Shown here: piece after piece, positions 29,723 through 38,445 of the stretch | Layout of the letters: every line of letters starts with the position of its first letter | How positions within the stretch are numbered: position 1 is the stretch's first letter | DNA from: Serratia sp. M24T3 | GTDB taxonomy: Bacteria; Pseudomonadota; Gammaproteobacteria; Enterobacterales; Enterobacteriaceae | Assembly (NCBI RefSeq): GCF_000257645.1 | Contig: NZ_AJHJ01000005.1 | Span: 186,001-250,000 of the forward strand | Length of the DNA stretch: 64,000 nt | Direction of reading: 5' to 3' | Notes under the pieces: model-generated | What the model was told of the DNA's origin: nothing | Database searches by the model: none | What the model saw: only the letters and a program-made list of their open reading frames with translations | Made by a program: the position numbers and the translations under genes

Positions 29723-30748
29723 ATGACGCATAATGATCCGACTGTTTATCCGACGCATGATGAGCTAACAACCAGCGCCTACCGTATTAATATCAGACGT
29801 ATTTCATGGGGCGCTGTGCTCGCAGGTGTCATATTGTCGATTGTGACTTATATGCTGCTTTCGATGCTCGGCACGGCTATCGGTGCATCAACTATAGACC
29901 CTCTGCATGAATCAAATCCGGTTAATGGATTAGGAACCGGGGCATTAATCTGGATGCTTGCCAACGTGCTGATTTCCTATGCCGTCGGTGGCTATGTGGC
30001 CGGGCATCTGGCAAGAAGAGAAGGGGGATTGCACGGAGTATTGTCCTGGGGCGTAGTGACTCTGATTTCGGCCTATATTGTTGCCACGATCGTGAGTAGC
30101 GCGGTGGGCGGAGCCATGAATGTTGCCGGTGAAGGGCTGAAAGCGGTGGGCAGCGGTATTGCCAGCGCAGTGCCACAGGCAGGGAGTATGGTTAAGGACA
30201 GGTTGCAGGAGGCCAATATCAATCTTGACGACCTGCAAAATGAATTAACAACCACGCTACGTCAGACCGGTAAGCCGGAGTTGCAGCCTGAGAATCTGCA
30301 ACGTCAGGCTCAAGCCGCAGGCAATCAGGCGATGCAGCAAACTAATAGCTCTCAGGCTCCTGATCAGGATTTAAAACAGTGGCTTAGCGGCGTCATGCAA
30401 CGTGGAGACAGCACGCTGCAAGCGGCCGATCGTGATGCGTTGAAAAACATTATCAAGGCTAGAACCGGTAAATCCGACCAGGAAGCCGATCAAATAGTCG
30501 ATAAAGCCCAGCAGGCCTACACTCAGGCTTATCAGAAATACCAGCAACTGAAGGCCGACGCGGAGCAAAAAGCGCGTGAAGTTGCCGACAAAGCTGCGGC
30601 TCAGTTGTCAAAAGCCAGCTGGTTTGCTTTCGTACTGCTGGTGATTGGTGGTGTGATCGCCGGATTCACAGGGCAATTAGGCTATCGTAAACAACCTGAT
30701 CATCTGGTGTATGGTGAAACTAACACCACGACCCATCTCAAACGTTAA
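29723..30748 (+). CDS. Membrane protein with long amphipathic middle (YrzE/PhnA-like annotation family)
   Basis: The 341 residues show three or four hydrophobic helices in the N-terminal third (about 27-50, 73-92, 100-122) and a Gly/Ala-rich amphipathic stretch (NVAGEGLKAVGSGIASAV). A long Gln/Ala/Lys coiled-coil-like middle (about 165-300) and one C-terminal helix (about 302-325) follow. Similar proteins are usually annotated YrzE family or hypothetical; I know no function. GAGGAAATAATT precedes the ATG. It stands alone between tonB and yciA. E. coli does not have it here. Confidence 0.7.
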   Translation: MTHNDPTVYPTHDELTTSAYRINIRRISWGAVLAGVILSIVTYMLLSMLGTAIGASTIDPLHESNPVNGLGTGALIWMLANVLISYAVGGYVAGHLARREGGLHGVLSWGVVTLISAYIVATIVSSAVGGAMNVAGEGLKAVGSGIASAVPQAGSMVKDRLQEANINLDDLQNELTTTLRQTGKPELQPENLQRQAQAAGNQAMQQTNSSQAPDQDLKQWLSGVMQRGDSTLQAADRDALKNIIKARTGKSDQEADQIVDKAQQAYTQAYQKYQQLKADAEQKAREVADKAAAQLSKASWFAFVLLVIGGVIAGFTGQLGYRKQPDHLVYGETNTTTHLKR

Positions 30749-30826
30749 TCAGCACGTTAAAAATGGTCAGCATCTACAGGACATGAATTAAAAAGCAACC
30801 GTGGGTATGAGGGTTTTGATGACAAC

Positions 30827-30862
30827 CGTGATTCGCGGCCAGGCGATTGGCCGCGAATCACG
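30827..30862. repeat. 14-bp perfect inverted repeat between convergent genes
   Basis: CGTGATTCGCGGCC and GGCCGCGAATCACG are exact complements separated by 8 bases. Neither strand has a T tract, so it is not a normal intrinsic terminator. It lies between the ends of the membrane-protein gene and yciA. Confidence 0.8.
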
Positions 30863-30883
30863 CATTTAGAGGCAAATATTCAC

Positions 30884-31324
30884 TTAATGTTCTAAGGTGT
30901 CACCCGAATCTACGCTGAAGTGACTGCGTCCGTCAGGCAAAGTACGGGACTTGCCCTCATCGTCTACTGCAACATAAGTAAAGACCGCTTCGGTGGCAAT
31001 ATATCGCTGACCGATCGGCTCTGAGGACACTTTTTTGACCCACACTTCAACATTGATAGTAATTGAACTATTGCCGGTTTTAATGCAGCGCGCATAAACG
31101 CAAACCACATCACCAACGGCTACAGGTTTAAGAAAGGTCATGCCGTCAACGCGAACGGTAACAACGCGACCTTTGGCAATTTCTTTCGCCTGGATAGCAC
31201 CGCCCATGTCCATCTGCGCCATTAACCAACCGCCAAAAATATCGCCGTTTGCATTGGTGTCTGCAGGCATCGCCAATGTGCGTAACACCATCTCGCCATT
31301 GGGTAATTTATGTTTATCGTTCAT
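30884..31324 (-). CDS. yciA: YciA, acyl-CoA thioesterase
   Basis: YciA is a hot-dog-fold thioesterase that hydrolyses a range of acyl-CoAs. The 146-residue protein has the active-site segment ADTNANGDIFGGWLMAQMD, then VTVRVDGMTFLKPVAVGDVV and EVWVKKVSSEPIGQRY, as in E. coli YciA (132), plus a slightly longer C-terminal tail. I start at ATG 31324 (MNDKHKLPNGEMV). The frame is open further upstream but unlike the family. It is in the yciCBA direction. Confidence 0.94.
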   Translation of the reverse strand: MNDKHKLPNGEMVLRTLAMPADTNANGDIFGGWLMAQMDMGGAIQAKEIAKGRVVTVRVDGMTFLKPVAVGDVVCVYARCIKTGNSSITINVEVWVKKVSSEPIGQRYIATEAVFTYVAVDDEGKSRTLPDGRSHFSVDSGDTLEH

Positions 31325-31462
31325 ATAGGCTTCACATTGAAAGAATTGAGAATGCATCCCCAATCTTTCAACCTGCAGAAGCGTTGGCTTGTAGCATAAT
31401 GCCGCCTCCCTGCAAGTTGAAAGCAAGTGGGGACCTTCAACTAGCTGACGTCGTAATGACGA

Positions 31463-32010
31463 CTATTTTTTTTCTTCTTTTTCTTCTTCAGGCATATGTC
31501 TGAAGATGTAAATGCCACTTAACAGCGTGAATAGCAAGGTCAGAACGGTGAGTCCAAATACCTTGAAGTTTACCCAAACGTTTTCAGGCAACCAGAACGC
31601 CACATAAATGTTTGCCAGGCCACAAATCAGGAAGAAAATTGCCCAGGCGATGTTCAGTTTGCCCCAAACCGCATCCGGTAAGGTCAGCTCTTTACCTAGC
31701 ATCCGTTGAATCAACGGTTTTTTTAAAATCAACTGACTCACCAACAGTGCGCCCGAGAACAGCACGTAGATCACTGTGACTTTCCATTTGATAAACAAAT
31801 CGTCATGGAAGACCAGGGTCAAGGTGCCAAATACGGCGACCATAATGAAAGTAATCAGCGTCATTTTTTCCACTTTACGGTATTTGATCCAGGTAAAGAT
31901 CAAAGCTAGCGCAGTGGCGGCGATTAACGCGCCGGATGCAACGTAAATGTCGTAGAGCTTATAAAAAACAAAAAAACAATCAGGGGAAGAAAATCAAGGA
32001 GCTGCTTCAT
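31463..32010 (-). pseudogene. yciB: YciB, inner-membrane intracellular septation protein, frameshifted
   Basis: YciB is a multi-pass inner-membrane protein linked to envelope integrity and lipid homeostasis, paired with YciC. The ATG at 32010 begins [13 protein letters not shown], as in the family. After a run of seven T and then six T (minus strand) the frame is wrong and stops after 28 codons. One more T, or a -1 slip, gives [16 protein letters not shown] and continues in the intact frame to 31463 ([27 protein letters not shown]). A corrected product would be 182 residues, the family size. It could be a homopolymer sequencing error, a true mutation, or recoding. Confidence 0.85.
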
Positions 32011-32023
32011 ACTTCATTCCATA

Positions 32024-32224
32024 TTATAGGTAAGCCCTGACTATACCTGATCCTTTTGTGCCTTCAAAATAGACACCGTTTTTCAGCCAGTACAGTACAG
32101 CATTACCGAATCTGACAACTTTGCCAGCGTTATTAGTCAATTGAGGCGCTTGTTTGCAGTTGGTTACATTATCCCCGTCAACGACGTAAATTAATGACCT
32201 CAGCGCAAAACAAAGGGGCGTCAC
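32024..32224 (-). CDS. Possible 66-aa ORF between yciC and yciB
   Basis: The 66 codons end 13 bases before yciB on the same strand. The middle looks protein-like (NNAGKVVRFGNAVLYWLKNG). The start GTG lies in the yciC terminator hairpin, with no clear ribosome-binding site. In E. coli yciC and yciB are closer together, so this insert of about 240 bases is extra. It may be a decayed gene fragment. I do not recognise a family. Confidence 0.25.
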   Translation of the reverse strand: MTPLCFALRSLIYVVDGDNVTNCKQAPQLTNNAGKVVRFGNAVLYWLKNGVYFEGTKGSGIVRAYL

Positions 32225-32233
32225 AGCGCCCCT
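32205..32233 (-). terminator. Hairpin after yciC, possible terminator
   Basis: On the minus strand AGGGGCG and CGCCCCT enclose a 6-nt loop, followed by TTGTTTTG. It begins about 20 bases past the yciC stop and would separate yciC from yciB, which are usually neighbours in one direction. Confidence 0.55.
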
Positions 32234-32253
32234 GATTCAAAAGCAAAACGCAT

Positions 32254-33006
32254 TTAAACGCGCAGTTTGCTGTACAGCCGGAACAAGTAGATTAGCAAAA
32301 AGGCTGAAATCAAATTGCTCACCGCACTAAATACAACGGCAACGACCTGCGGCTCGAGGAATTTAAGATGACTCACGGCCAGCAGCACCAGCATTTTAGC
32401 CGCTAACCACAGCATGATGGCTGGAACAATCAGGCGAGTGTTGGCAAAGGCCAGTTTGGCGCTGAGTTTGATGGATTTGAAGATGCCGATTTTTTCAGTG
32501 GAAACGATCACCGGAGCAAAAGATACAGCAACGGCGATGATCAGGCCCGGCACAATAAACAACGTCAAGCCAAGCTGAACGATCAGGGTACACAAGAACA
32601 TCAGCAGCAAAATACGCGGTAAAGTTGGAGCGGATGCGCCAATCGAGCGCAGTGCGCTGGTGCGCGTTCCGGCAGAAACCTGCTGGATAAGCGTCATCAT
32701 GCCACCCACCAGCAGCACATTTCCGACCAGAGCAGAAAACGTTGCCGCTGCCGAAACCTTAAGCAGCACCATTTGCTGCTCGGGGCTCATTGACTGAATA
32801 ATCTCCTGGATACTCATGCCTGCGGTATCGGAAAGTGAACCACTGCCGCTGGTAAGCATGCTGAGCTGATCGCTATCCGGGGTGAAAGCGTGATTTAAAA
32901 TGACGGTAATAAATGCGGTCAACAGCGCCAGCAGCAAAATACTGCCAAGTTGATTACGCAAAAAATTGAAACTGTCACGGTACAACGTACTGGCCGTGAT
33001 AGGCAT
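32254..33006 (-). CDS. yciC: YciC, UPF0259 inner-membrane protein
   Basis: YciC is a polytopic inner-membrane protein of unknown mechanism, acting in the same envelope functions as YciB. The 250-residue protein begins [19 protein letters not shown] and has about six hydrophobic helices (for example [35 protein letters not shown]). E. coli YciC has 247 residues. AGGAGCCTTC precedes the ATG. Confidence 0.93.
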   Translation of the reverse strand: MPITASTLYRDSFNFLRNQLGSILLLALLTAFITVILNHAFTPDSDQLSMLTSGSGSLSDTAGMSIQEIIQSMSPEQQMVLLKVSAAATFSALVGNVLLVGGMMTLIQQVSAGTRTSALRSIGASAPTLPRILLLMFLCTLIVQLGLTLFIVPGLIIAVAVSFAPVIVSTEKIGIFKSIKLSAKLAFANTRLIVPAIMLWLAAKMLVLLAVSHLKFLEPQVVAVVFSAVSNLISAFLLIYLFRLYSKLRV

Positions 33007-33323
33007 GAAGGCTCCTAAGGGTATCTATAATATTTTCCGAACCCGGATTGTACCCTGTAATTGCTGCTCTGGCATCCTGACAATCCGAGTAATCCTGCTT
33101 CTTACGTAGTCTTACCTTTGGCGTTTTTTTGAGCAGCGCTTATGGCGGGAAATTTAGCGTTAATAACAGGATTTTAAAGCAATAAATAAGCGGACAATCA
33201 AATTTTAAAATAATTCATGCATCGGATAAATAAATGAAAATTCGCACCTTTTGCGTAAAGAGGCTTGCTTGTTTCATTTTGTAAAACTAGGATGCAGGGA
33301 GTTTATTCACCATAGCTGCGAAT
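33007..33323. other. Intergenic region between yciC and the glycosyltransferase gene
   Basis: This is 317 bases with no gene. It is AT-rich between about 33.15 and 33.30 kb and must hold divergent promoters; I see no clear operator. The ribosome-binding site for the plus-strand gene is weak. Confidence 0.5.
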
Positions 33324-34355
33324 ATGAAAATTTTATTAATAAGACGCGATAATATCGGGGATCTCATCCTCACGACCCCTCTTATTGCTACGCTTGCAGG
33401 GCAGGAAAACACCAGACTTGATTTGTTGGTGAATACTTATAATAAAGATGTTCTGGAAGGTAATCCGCATATTGGCAAAGTGCATCTTTATTGCAAATCA
33501 CATCACCGCAAGCCGGGGCAGACCCTGTTAGGTGTTTACTGGCAGCGTCTTAAAACAATTTTCGAAATCCGCATGGCGGGTTATGACGTTGCAATTGTGG
33601 GCAGCAGCGACAAACGTCCTTTACAGTGGGCGAAAATGTCCGGTGCAAAACGTATTATTGCCGTTGGCGGCGAGGGGCAAGGGCCTGATTGTGTCACTGA
33701 CAAGATAGCCAAAGTTCAAGGCCAGCATATTGTTGAAGAGCTAAATTCGCTGGCGACTCCACTGGGGATCGACCAGCCGCCAGGCCCGCTTGAACTTTAC
33801 GTATCATCGATTGAAGTCGCTAAAATGGCGGAAAAGTTCTCGATAAATCGTGACAAGCCGGTTTATGGCGTGCAAATCAGTTCACGCAAGCCACAGCAGC
33901 GCTGGCAGATAGAAAAATTCATTGAGTTGATTCAACGGCTGAGCACGAAAGAAAATTGCCAGATTATTCTTTTCTGGTCTCCGGGTGCCGATGATAACCC
34001 AGAGCATCCTGGCGACGACCAAAAAGCGCAGCAAATAGTTGATGCCTGTAAAAACACGCAGTTGATCCCCTTACCAACCAGCAGTATTCGCGAACTGATG
34101 GCCGCGATGTCGCTGTGTGATCAGATTATTACCAGCGATGGCGGAGCGTTACACATTGCTGTGGGTGTTCAAAAGCCGGTTGTCGCACTGTTCGGCAACA
34201 GCGATGCTGAATATTGGGCACCGTGGAAGGTTCCTTGCGCAATAATCAAAGGGCCGGATGAAAACGTCGGCAAGTTGAGTGTTGACCAAGTCTTTGAGCA
34301 GTTTATTGCCTTGCGAGTCAAAGTATTGGCGGCAAAGCCTGTTAATCACGGCTGA
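33324..34355 (+). CDS. Glycosyltransferase family 9 (heptosyltransferase-like) protein
   Basis: The 343 residues begin MKILLIRRDNIGDLILTTPLI and end with the nucleotide-sugar motif TSDGGALHIAVGVQKPVVALFGNSD, both typical of GT9 (ADP-heptose:LPS transferases such as WaaC/WaaF/WaaQ). It is not one of the core waa genes by position, being isolated from any LPS locus. Acceptor and donor are unknown. Followed by a terminator, so it is monocistronic. Confidence 0.85.
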   Translation: MKILLIRRDNIGDLILTTPLIATLAGQENTRLDLLVNTYNKDVLEGNPHIGKVHLYCKSHHRKPGQTLLGVYWQRLKTIFEIRMAGYDVAIVGSSDKRPLQWAKMSGAKRIIAVGGEGQGPDCVTDKIAKVQGQHIVEELNSLATPLGIDQPPGPLELYVSSIEVAKMAEKFSINRDKPVYGVQISSRKPQQRWQIEKFIELIQRLSTKENCQIILFWSPGADDNPEHPGDDQKAQQIVDACKNTQLIPLPTSSIRELMAAMSLCDQIITSDGGALHIAVGVQKPVVALFGNSDAEYWAPWKVPCAIIKGPDENVGKLSVDQVFEQFIALRVKVLAAKPVNHG

Positions 34356-34401
34356 TGCCCAATCCTTAAGTCGTGCATCGTTATAACTATTCTCTCTAGA
34401 T

Positions 34402-34426
34402 AAACGCCGGAGCTTTCCGGCGTTTT
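34402..34426. terminator. Terminator after the glycosyltransferase gene
   Basis: AAACGCCGG pairs with CCGGCGTTT over a 6-nt loop (AGCTTT), followed by TACTTTG. The stem ends in A and T runs on the two sides, so it could work for both convergent genes. Confidence 0.75.
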
Positions 34427-34468
34427 ACTTTGTGTGCAATCCCAAACAACTATTCATTTCACATCACT

Positions 34469-34834
34469 TCACATCACGATATCCAGCAGCGGTATTGCCG
34501 CGACCAGCGGTGGTAAACCGTAGCGTGCACGGGCACGATCGCAGGCTTCATTAGTTACTCCGTTTAATCCCGATTGATCAAACTCCCGACAGGGCGTGGG
34601 GCGATTCAAATAGATAGAGCAGGAAACTGCCTCACCGATTTCCCCCTCCAGCGCGACGCAGCGGGGCGAACGAGCATTGGTGCCCTGCATACAGCTGAGA
34701 AAAGGAGTGACTTGTTCTGTCAATGCTTGCGGAACAACGCCGCCAGCTTCTTCAGATTCAGCCCAATAAAATGAAACGCGGAAATAGGCGCAACATGCGC
34801 CACAGGTAATACATGGGTTATCAATATCGCTCAT
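34469..34834 (-). CDS. ykgJ: YkgJ-family cysteine-cluster protein
   Basis: The 121-residue protein has the family motif [19 protein letters not shown] at the N-terminus, then [23 protein letters not shown] and [16 protein letters not shown]. These cysteines are predicted to bind zinc or iron (CxCxx(C)xx(C)C family); no activity is established. I chose the ATG at 34834 because it aligns with E. coli YkgJ; the frame is open nine codons upstream. In E. coli ykgJ is elsewhere on the chromosome. Confidence 0.88.
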   Translation of the reverse strand: MSDIDNPCITCGACCAYFRVSFYWAESEEAGGVVPQALTEQVTPFLSCMQGTNARSPRCVALEGEIGEAVSCSIYLNRPTPCREFDQSGLNGVTNEACDRARARYGLPPLVAAIPLLDIVM

Positions 34835-34959
34835 CTTGGAAGCTACCGTAAACGGAAACATAAAACCAAAACCAACAGTGAGCGTAAAAATTACTCACTC
34901 CACATTTTTTCCGCAACTGATATTTGATTACCAGTCGTAAGGAGTAAAAAGGCCTTTTA

Positions 34960-34973
34960 TTGATCTAGATCAA
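34960..34973. promoter_or_regulatory. Perfect FNR box upstream of ompW
   Basis: TTGAT-CTAG-ATCAA is an exact match to TTGAT-N4-ATCAA. It lies about 150 bases before the ompW ATG. OmpW expression responds to oxygen through FNR in E. coli, so a functional site is likely. Confidence 0.75.
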
Positions 34974-35121
34974 TTCCTTTGTTTTTAATGATTTAGAATC
35001 AATTTAACGAAGTGCATTTACATCAGTTTTCATATAAAAATCTGAACTTGATACGGTAAATGATTTGCGGAGTGTGGCTAAATACCCGCGGACACAGATA
35101 ACCATAACGAGGGAAAGGATA

Positions 35122-35757
35122 ATGAAAGCAGCATATTGGGCACTGCTCGCAGCAGCCGCTTTGCCAACGGTAGCCAGTGCCAATCAGGCAGGTGATGTCA
35201 TCGTTCGCGTCGGTACCGCAACGGTAGTGCCTTCGGCAAATTCGCCGAGCGTATTGGGATCGCTGGGGTCATTTCACGCCAGTAACAATACCCAAATGGG
35301 CCTGACGCTAGGGTATATGTGGACAGACAACATAGGTATGGAACTGCTGGCCGCCACGCCGTTCAAGCATAAAATCGGCCTGCGCAGCACGGGTACTATA
35401 GCCTCGGTGCGCCAGTTGCCACCCACGCTGATGGCGCAATATTATTTCGGCAGCAAAGAAGACAAGCTGCGACCTTATCTCGGCGCGGGTGTTAACTACA
35501 CCAACTTCTACGGTGCACATTTCAACCAAACGGGGAAAGACGCCGGGCTAAGCGACCTCAGCATGTCTAACTCCTGGGGTTTCGCAGGGCAGGCGGGTGT
35601 TGACTACAACATTGATAAAAATTGGTTGGTCAATGCTTCAGTGTGGTGGATGGACATTAATTCCAAAGCCAAATTCAAAGCGGGCGAAGACCAACAATCG
35701 GTACACACGCAGCTTAACCCATGGGTATTTATGTTCGCGGTAGGTTACAGGTTCTAA
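35122..35757 (+). CDS. ompW: OmpW, outer-membrane beta-barrel protein
   Basis: OmpW is an eight-stranded outer-membrane channel for small hydrophobic compounds and is the colicin S4 receptor in E. coli. The 211-residue protein has a signal peptide (MKAAYWALLAAAALPTVASA), strands with alternating pattern, the conserved LPPTLMAQYYF and LRPYLGAGVNYT, and a terminal aromatic residue (VGYRF) typical of barrels. GAGGGAAAGGATA precedes the ATG at 35122. Confidence 0.95.
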   Translation: MKAAYWALLAAAALPTVASANQAGDVIVRVGTATVVPSANSPSVLGSLGSFHASNNTQMGLTLGYMWTDNIGMELLAATPFKHKIGLRSTGTIASVRQLPPTLMAQYYFGSKEDKLRPYLGAGVNYTNFYGAHFNQTGKDAGLSDLSMSNSWGFAGQAGVDYNIDKNWLVNASVWWMDINSKAKFKAGEDQQSVHTQLNPWVFMFAVGYRF

Positions 35758-35782
35758 TTATTGGCATGGCGTAAGAAACGAA

Positions 35783-35806
35783 AAAGGCGTCATCGCGACG
35801 CCTTTG
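35783..35806. terminator. Terminator between convergent ompW and the BON lipoprotein gene
   Basis: AAAGGCGTC, loop ATCGC, GACGCCTTT. The stem ends are A/T runs on both strands. The following T tract is short, so strength is uncertain. Confidence 0.6.
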
Positions 35807-35840
35807 AGCTAATGCTTGAACACTACTCTACACTAATCGG

Positions 35841-36155
35841 TTATTTGATTTGTGTATCATTTTCTACTGAACGAACACCGGCTACGCCACGGGTAACAGC
35901 GACGGCTTTTTGTGCTTCAGCGGCTGAAGATACAAAGCCACTCAGTTGAACACGGCCTTTGAAAGTTTCTACACTGATTTCACGTGACTTGATATTGTCG
36001 TCCGCGAGCAGGGCAGATTTAACTTTGGTGGTCACCACGGTGTCATCAAGATAACCACCGGTTCCTTCCTGCTTAGGTGTTGGGGCACAGGCAGCAAGGG
36101 TTGTAACCACTACCGCTGCCATACAAATAGCCGAAAGACTTTTTAATAGCTTCAT
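35841..36155 (-). CDS. BON-domain lipoprotein
   Basis: The 104 residues begin with a lipoprotein signal (MKLLKSLSAICMAAVVVTTLAAC, lipobox LAAC with Cys at about 23). One BON domain follows (DDTVVTTKVKSALLADDNIK ... GRVQLSGFVSSAAEAQKAV). This resembles OsmY/DolP-type envelope proteins, but with a single BON domain. Function probably concerns the envelope under stress. GGAGAGTTAAAA precedes the ATG. It is not an E. coli neighbour of ompW. Confidence 0.85.
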   Translation of the reverse strand: MKLLKSLSAICMAAVVVTTLAACAPTPKQEGTGGYLDDTVVTTKVKSALLADDNIKSREISVETFKGRVQLSGFVSSAAEAQKAVAVTRGVAGVRSVENDTQIK

Positions 36156-36365
36156 TTTTAACTCTCCATGCGATGTGTTATCACAAACTATCCAATTCAC
36201 CCAATAAACTTATTCGGCACTTTATCTCTTAAAAGACCCTTTACAAGTATGGCAATACTTTAGGAGACAAGTACATGATTAAGAATAATAAACTATCTGC
36301 CCAGTAAGTGTGGTTCAAAAGTGCGGGAAGTACAGTGTCAGGCGGTAAAAAAGTTAAACAGGTTG

Positions 36366-36404
36366 AAAAAAATAAAGCCCCGCTCACAGTAATGGCGGGG
36401 CTTT
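36366..36404 (-). terminator. Terminator of the trp operon
   Basis: On the minus strand AAAGCCCCGC pairs with GCGGGGCTTT over an 11-nt loop and is followed by ATTTTTTTC. It starts 22 bases after the trpA stop. Confidence 0.9.
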
Positions 36405-36426
36405 GCAGACTGTCTGGCTAAAAAAC

Positions 36427-37233
36427 TTAGCGGCGAGTGGCGGCTTTCATTTCAGTAACAAAACGCGACAGCTGAGCCAGCATCTCTGCCGGATCATGCT
36501 GATTATTCTCGATGATACGAACAATCGCCGAACCTGAAATGGCTCCGGCAGCGCCTGCCGCCAGCGATTCTTTGACCTGAGAAGGTTCGGAGATACCAAA
36601 GCCCTGCAGCGGCGGCGCGGCGTTATACTCGCGCAGTTTGTCAATCAGATGGTTCAGTGGAGTAACCGCACGCTTTTCTGTGCCGGTAACGCCCGCACGA
36701 GACAGCAGATAGGTGTATCCGCGGCCATGAGAGGCGATTTCACGCAGCAGGTCGTCGCTGGCATTCGGCGGACAAATAAAGATAGGAGCGATGCCGTGAC
36801 GCAAAGCCGCAGCGCGATAAGGTGCCGACTCTTCCAACGGTACATCAGCGACCAATACCGAATCGACGCCGACCTGAGCGCAGCGCTCGTAGAAGGTATC
36901 GATACCTTTGTGGAACACCAGATTGGCATACATCAGCAGGCCGATCGGAATATCCGGATGCTTTTCACGAATTTTTTCCAGCAGCACAAAACACTGAGTT
37001 GGCGTTACGCCAGCAGCGAAGGCGCGCAGGTTGGCATTCTGAATCGTCGGGCCGTCTGCCAGCGGATCAGAGAACGGAATGCCCAACTCCAACGCATCGG
37101 CACCCGCCTCAATCAACGTATCGATGATTGCGAGTGAAAGCTCTGGATTTGGGTCACCGAGGGTGACGAAAGGAACGAAAGCGCCTTCTTTTTGACTTTC
37201 AAGACGCTTGAATAGTTGTTGATAGCGCTCCAT
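36427..37233 (-). CDS. trpA: Tryptophan synthase alpha subunit
   Basis: TrpA cleaves indole-3-glycerol phosphate to indole, which is channelled to TrpB. The 268-residue protein (E. coli length) shows [15 protein letters not shown] with the catalytic region, [16 protein letters not shown] (contains the catalytic Asp), and the phosphate-binding [10 protein letters not shown] / GAISGSAIV. The start overlaps the trpB stop by one base (TGATG). Confidence 0.98.
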   Translation of the reverse strand: MERYQQLFKRLESQKEGAFVPFVTLGDPNPELSLAIIDTLIEAGADALELGIPFSDPLADGPTIQNANLRAFAAGVTPTQCFVLLEKIREKHPDIPIGLLMYANLVFHKGIDTFYERCAQVGVDSVLVADVPLEESAPYRAAALRHGIAPIFICPPNASDDLLREIASHGRGYTYLLSRAGVTGTEKRAVTPLNHLIDKLREYNAAPPLQGFGISEPSQVKESLAAGAAGAISGSAIVRIIENNQHDPAEMLAQLSRFVTEMKAATRR

Positions 37234-38423
37234 CAGATCTCTCCCCGGGCAGTCAAAATATCGTGTACGGTAAATATGTCTTTGTCGCCGCGCCCAGAAA
37301 GGTTGACTACCAAAATCTGTTCTTTCTGCGGATCCTGTTTGATCATTTTCAGGGCATAGGCCAGCGCATGCGATGACTCAAGTGCAGGGATGATCCCTTC
37401 ATTGCGTGACAGTGATTTAAACGCTTCCAGCGCTTCGTCATCGGTAATCGACACGTATTCCGCGCGGCCAATACTGTTCAGATGCGCATGTTGCGGGCCC
37501 ACTGACGGGAAGTCGAGACCGGCAGAGATGGAGTAAGACTCTTCAATCTGGCCTTCTGAGGTCTGCATCATTGGCGCTTTCATGCCGAAATAAATACCCA
37601 CCGGAGCATGTTTCAACGGTGCGCCGTGCTGGCCGGTTTCAATCCCCAGGCCAGCAGGCTCAACGCCAATCAGCCTGACGCTGGTGTCGTCGATAAAGTC
37701 GGCAAACATGCCGATTGCATTGGAACCGCCGCCTACGCAGGCAATTACCGCGTCTGGCAGGCAGCCTTCACGCTCTTGCATCTGCGCCTTGGTTTCTTCA
37801 CCGATCATGCGCTGGAATTCACGCACGATTGTAGGGTAAGGATGCGGACCCGCTGCGGTTCCCAGCATGTAGTGCGCCGTCTCGTAGCTGCCAGACCAGT
37901 CGCGCAGCGCCTCGTTACAGGCATCTTTCAGCGTGGCGGAACCGCTGTGGACTGGAATGACTTCGGCCCCCATCAAGCGCATACGAAATACGTTAGGTGA
38001 TTGACGTTCAACGTCTTTTGCGCCCATATAAATACGACATTTCAGGCCGAGCAGAGCACAGGCCAGCGCCGACGCCACGCCGTGCTGTCCGGCACCGGTC
38101 TCGGCGATGATTTCGGTTTTACCCATGCGTTTGGCCAGCAATGCCTGACCCAGCACCTGGTTAGTCTTGTGCGCGCCGCCGTGCAGCAAGTCTTCGCGTT
38201 TAAGATAAAGCTTGGTGTGAGTCCCGGCAGTCAGGTTTTTACACAGCGTCAGCGCAGTAGGGCGGCCAGCGTAGTTTTTCAGCAGGTCGATAAACTCGGC
38301 CTGGAACTCCGGATCGCGCTGGGCGTTAACGAAAGCTTCTTCCAGCTGGATAAGCGCGGGCATTAGAATTTGTGGCACATACATGCCACCAAATTCGCCG
38401 AAGTACGGATTAAGTAAAGTCAT
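37233..38423 (-). CDS. trpB: Tryptophan synthase beta subunit
   Basis: TrpB joins indole and serine into tryptophan using PLP. The 396-residue protein has the PLP lysine in [11 protein letters not shown] (near residue 87), the catalytic Glu in ETGAGQHG, the phosphate cup [12 protein letters not shown] and the C-terminal [25 protein letters not shown] precedes the ATG at 38423; the frame is open six codons more. Confidence 0.98.
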   Translation of the reverse strand: MTLLNPYFGEFGGMYVPQILMPALIQLEEAFVNAQRDPEFQAEFIDLLKNYAGRPTALTLCKNLTAGTHTKLYLKREDLLHGGAHKTNQVLGQALLAKRMGKTEIIAETGAGQHGVASALACALLGLKCRIYMGAKDVERQSPNVFRMRLMGAEVIPVHSGSATLKDACNEALRDWSGSYETAHYMLGTAAGPHPYPTIVREFQRMIGEETKAQMQEREGCLPDAVIACVGGGSNAIGMFADFIDDTSVRLIGVEPAGLGIETGQHGAPLKHAPVGIYFGMKAPMMQTSEGQIEESYSISAGLDFPSVGPQHAHLNSIGRAEYVSITDDEALEAFKSLSRNEGIIPALESSHALAYALKMIKQDPQKEQILVVNLSGRGDKDIFTVHDILTARGEI

Positions 38424-38445
38424 TTTCTGTTCCTTTAACACTCAA

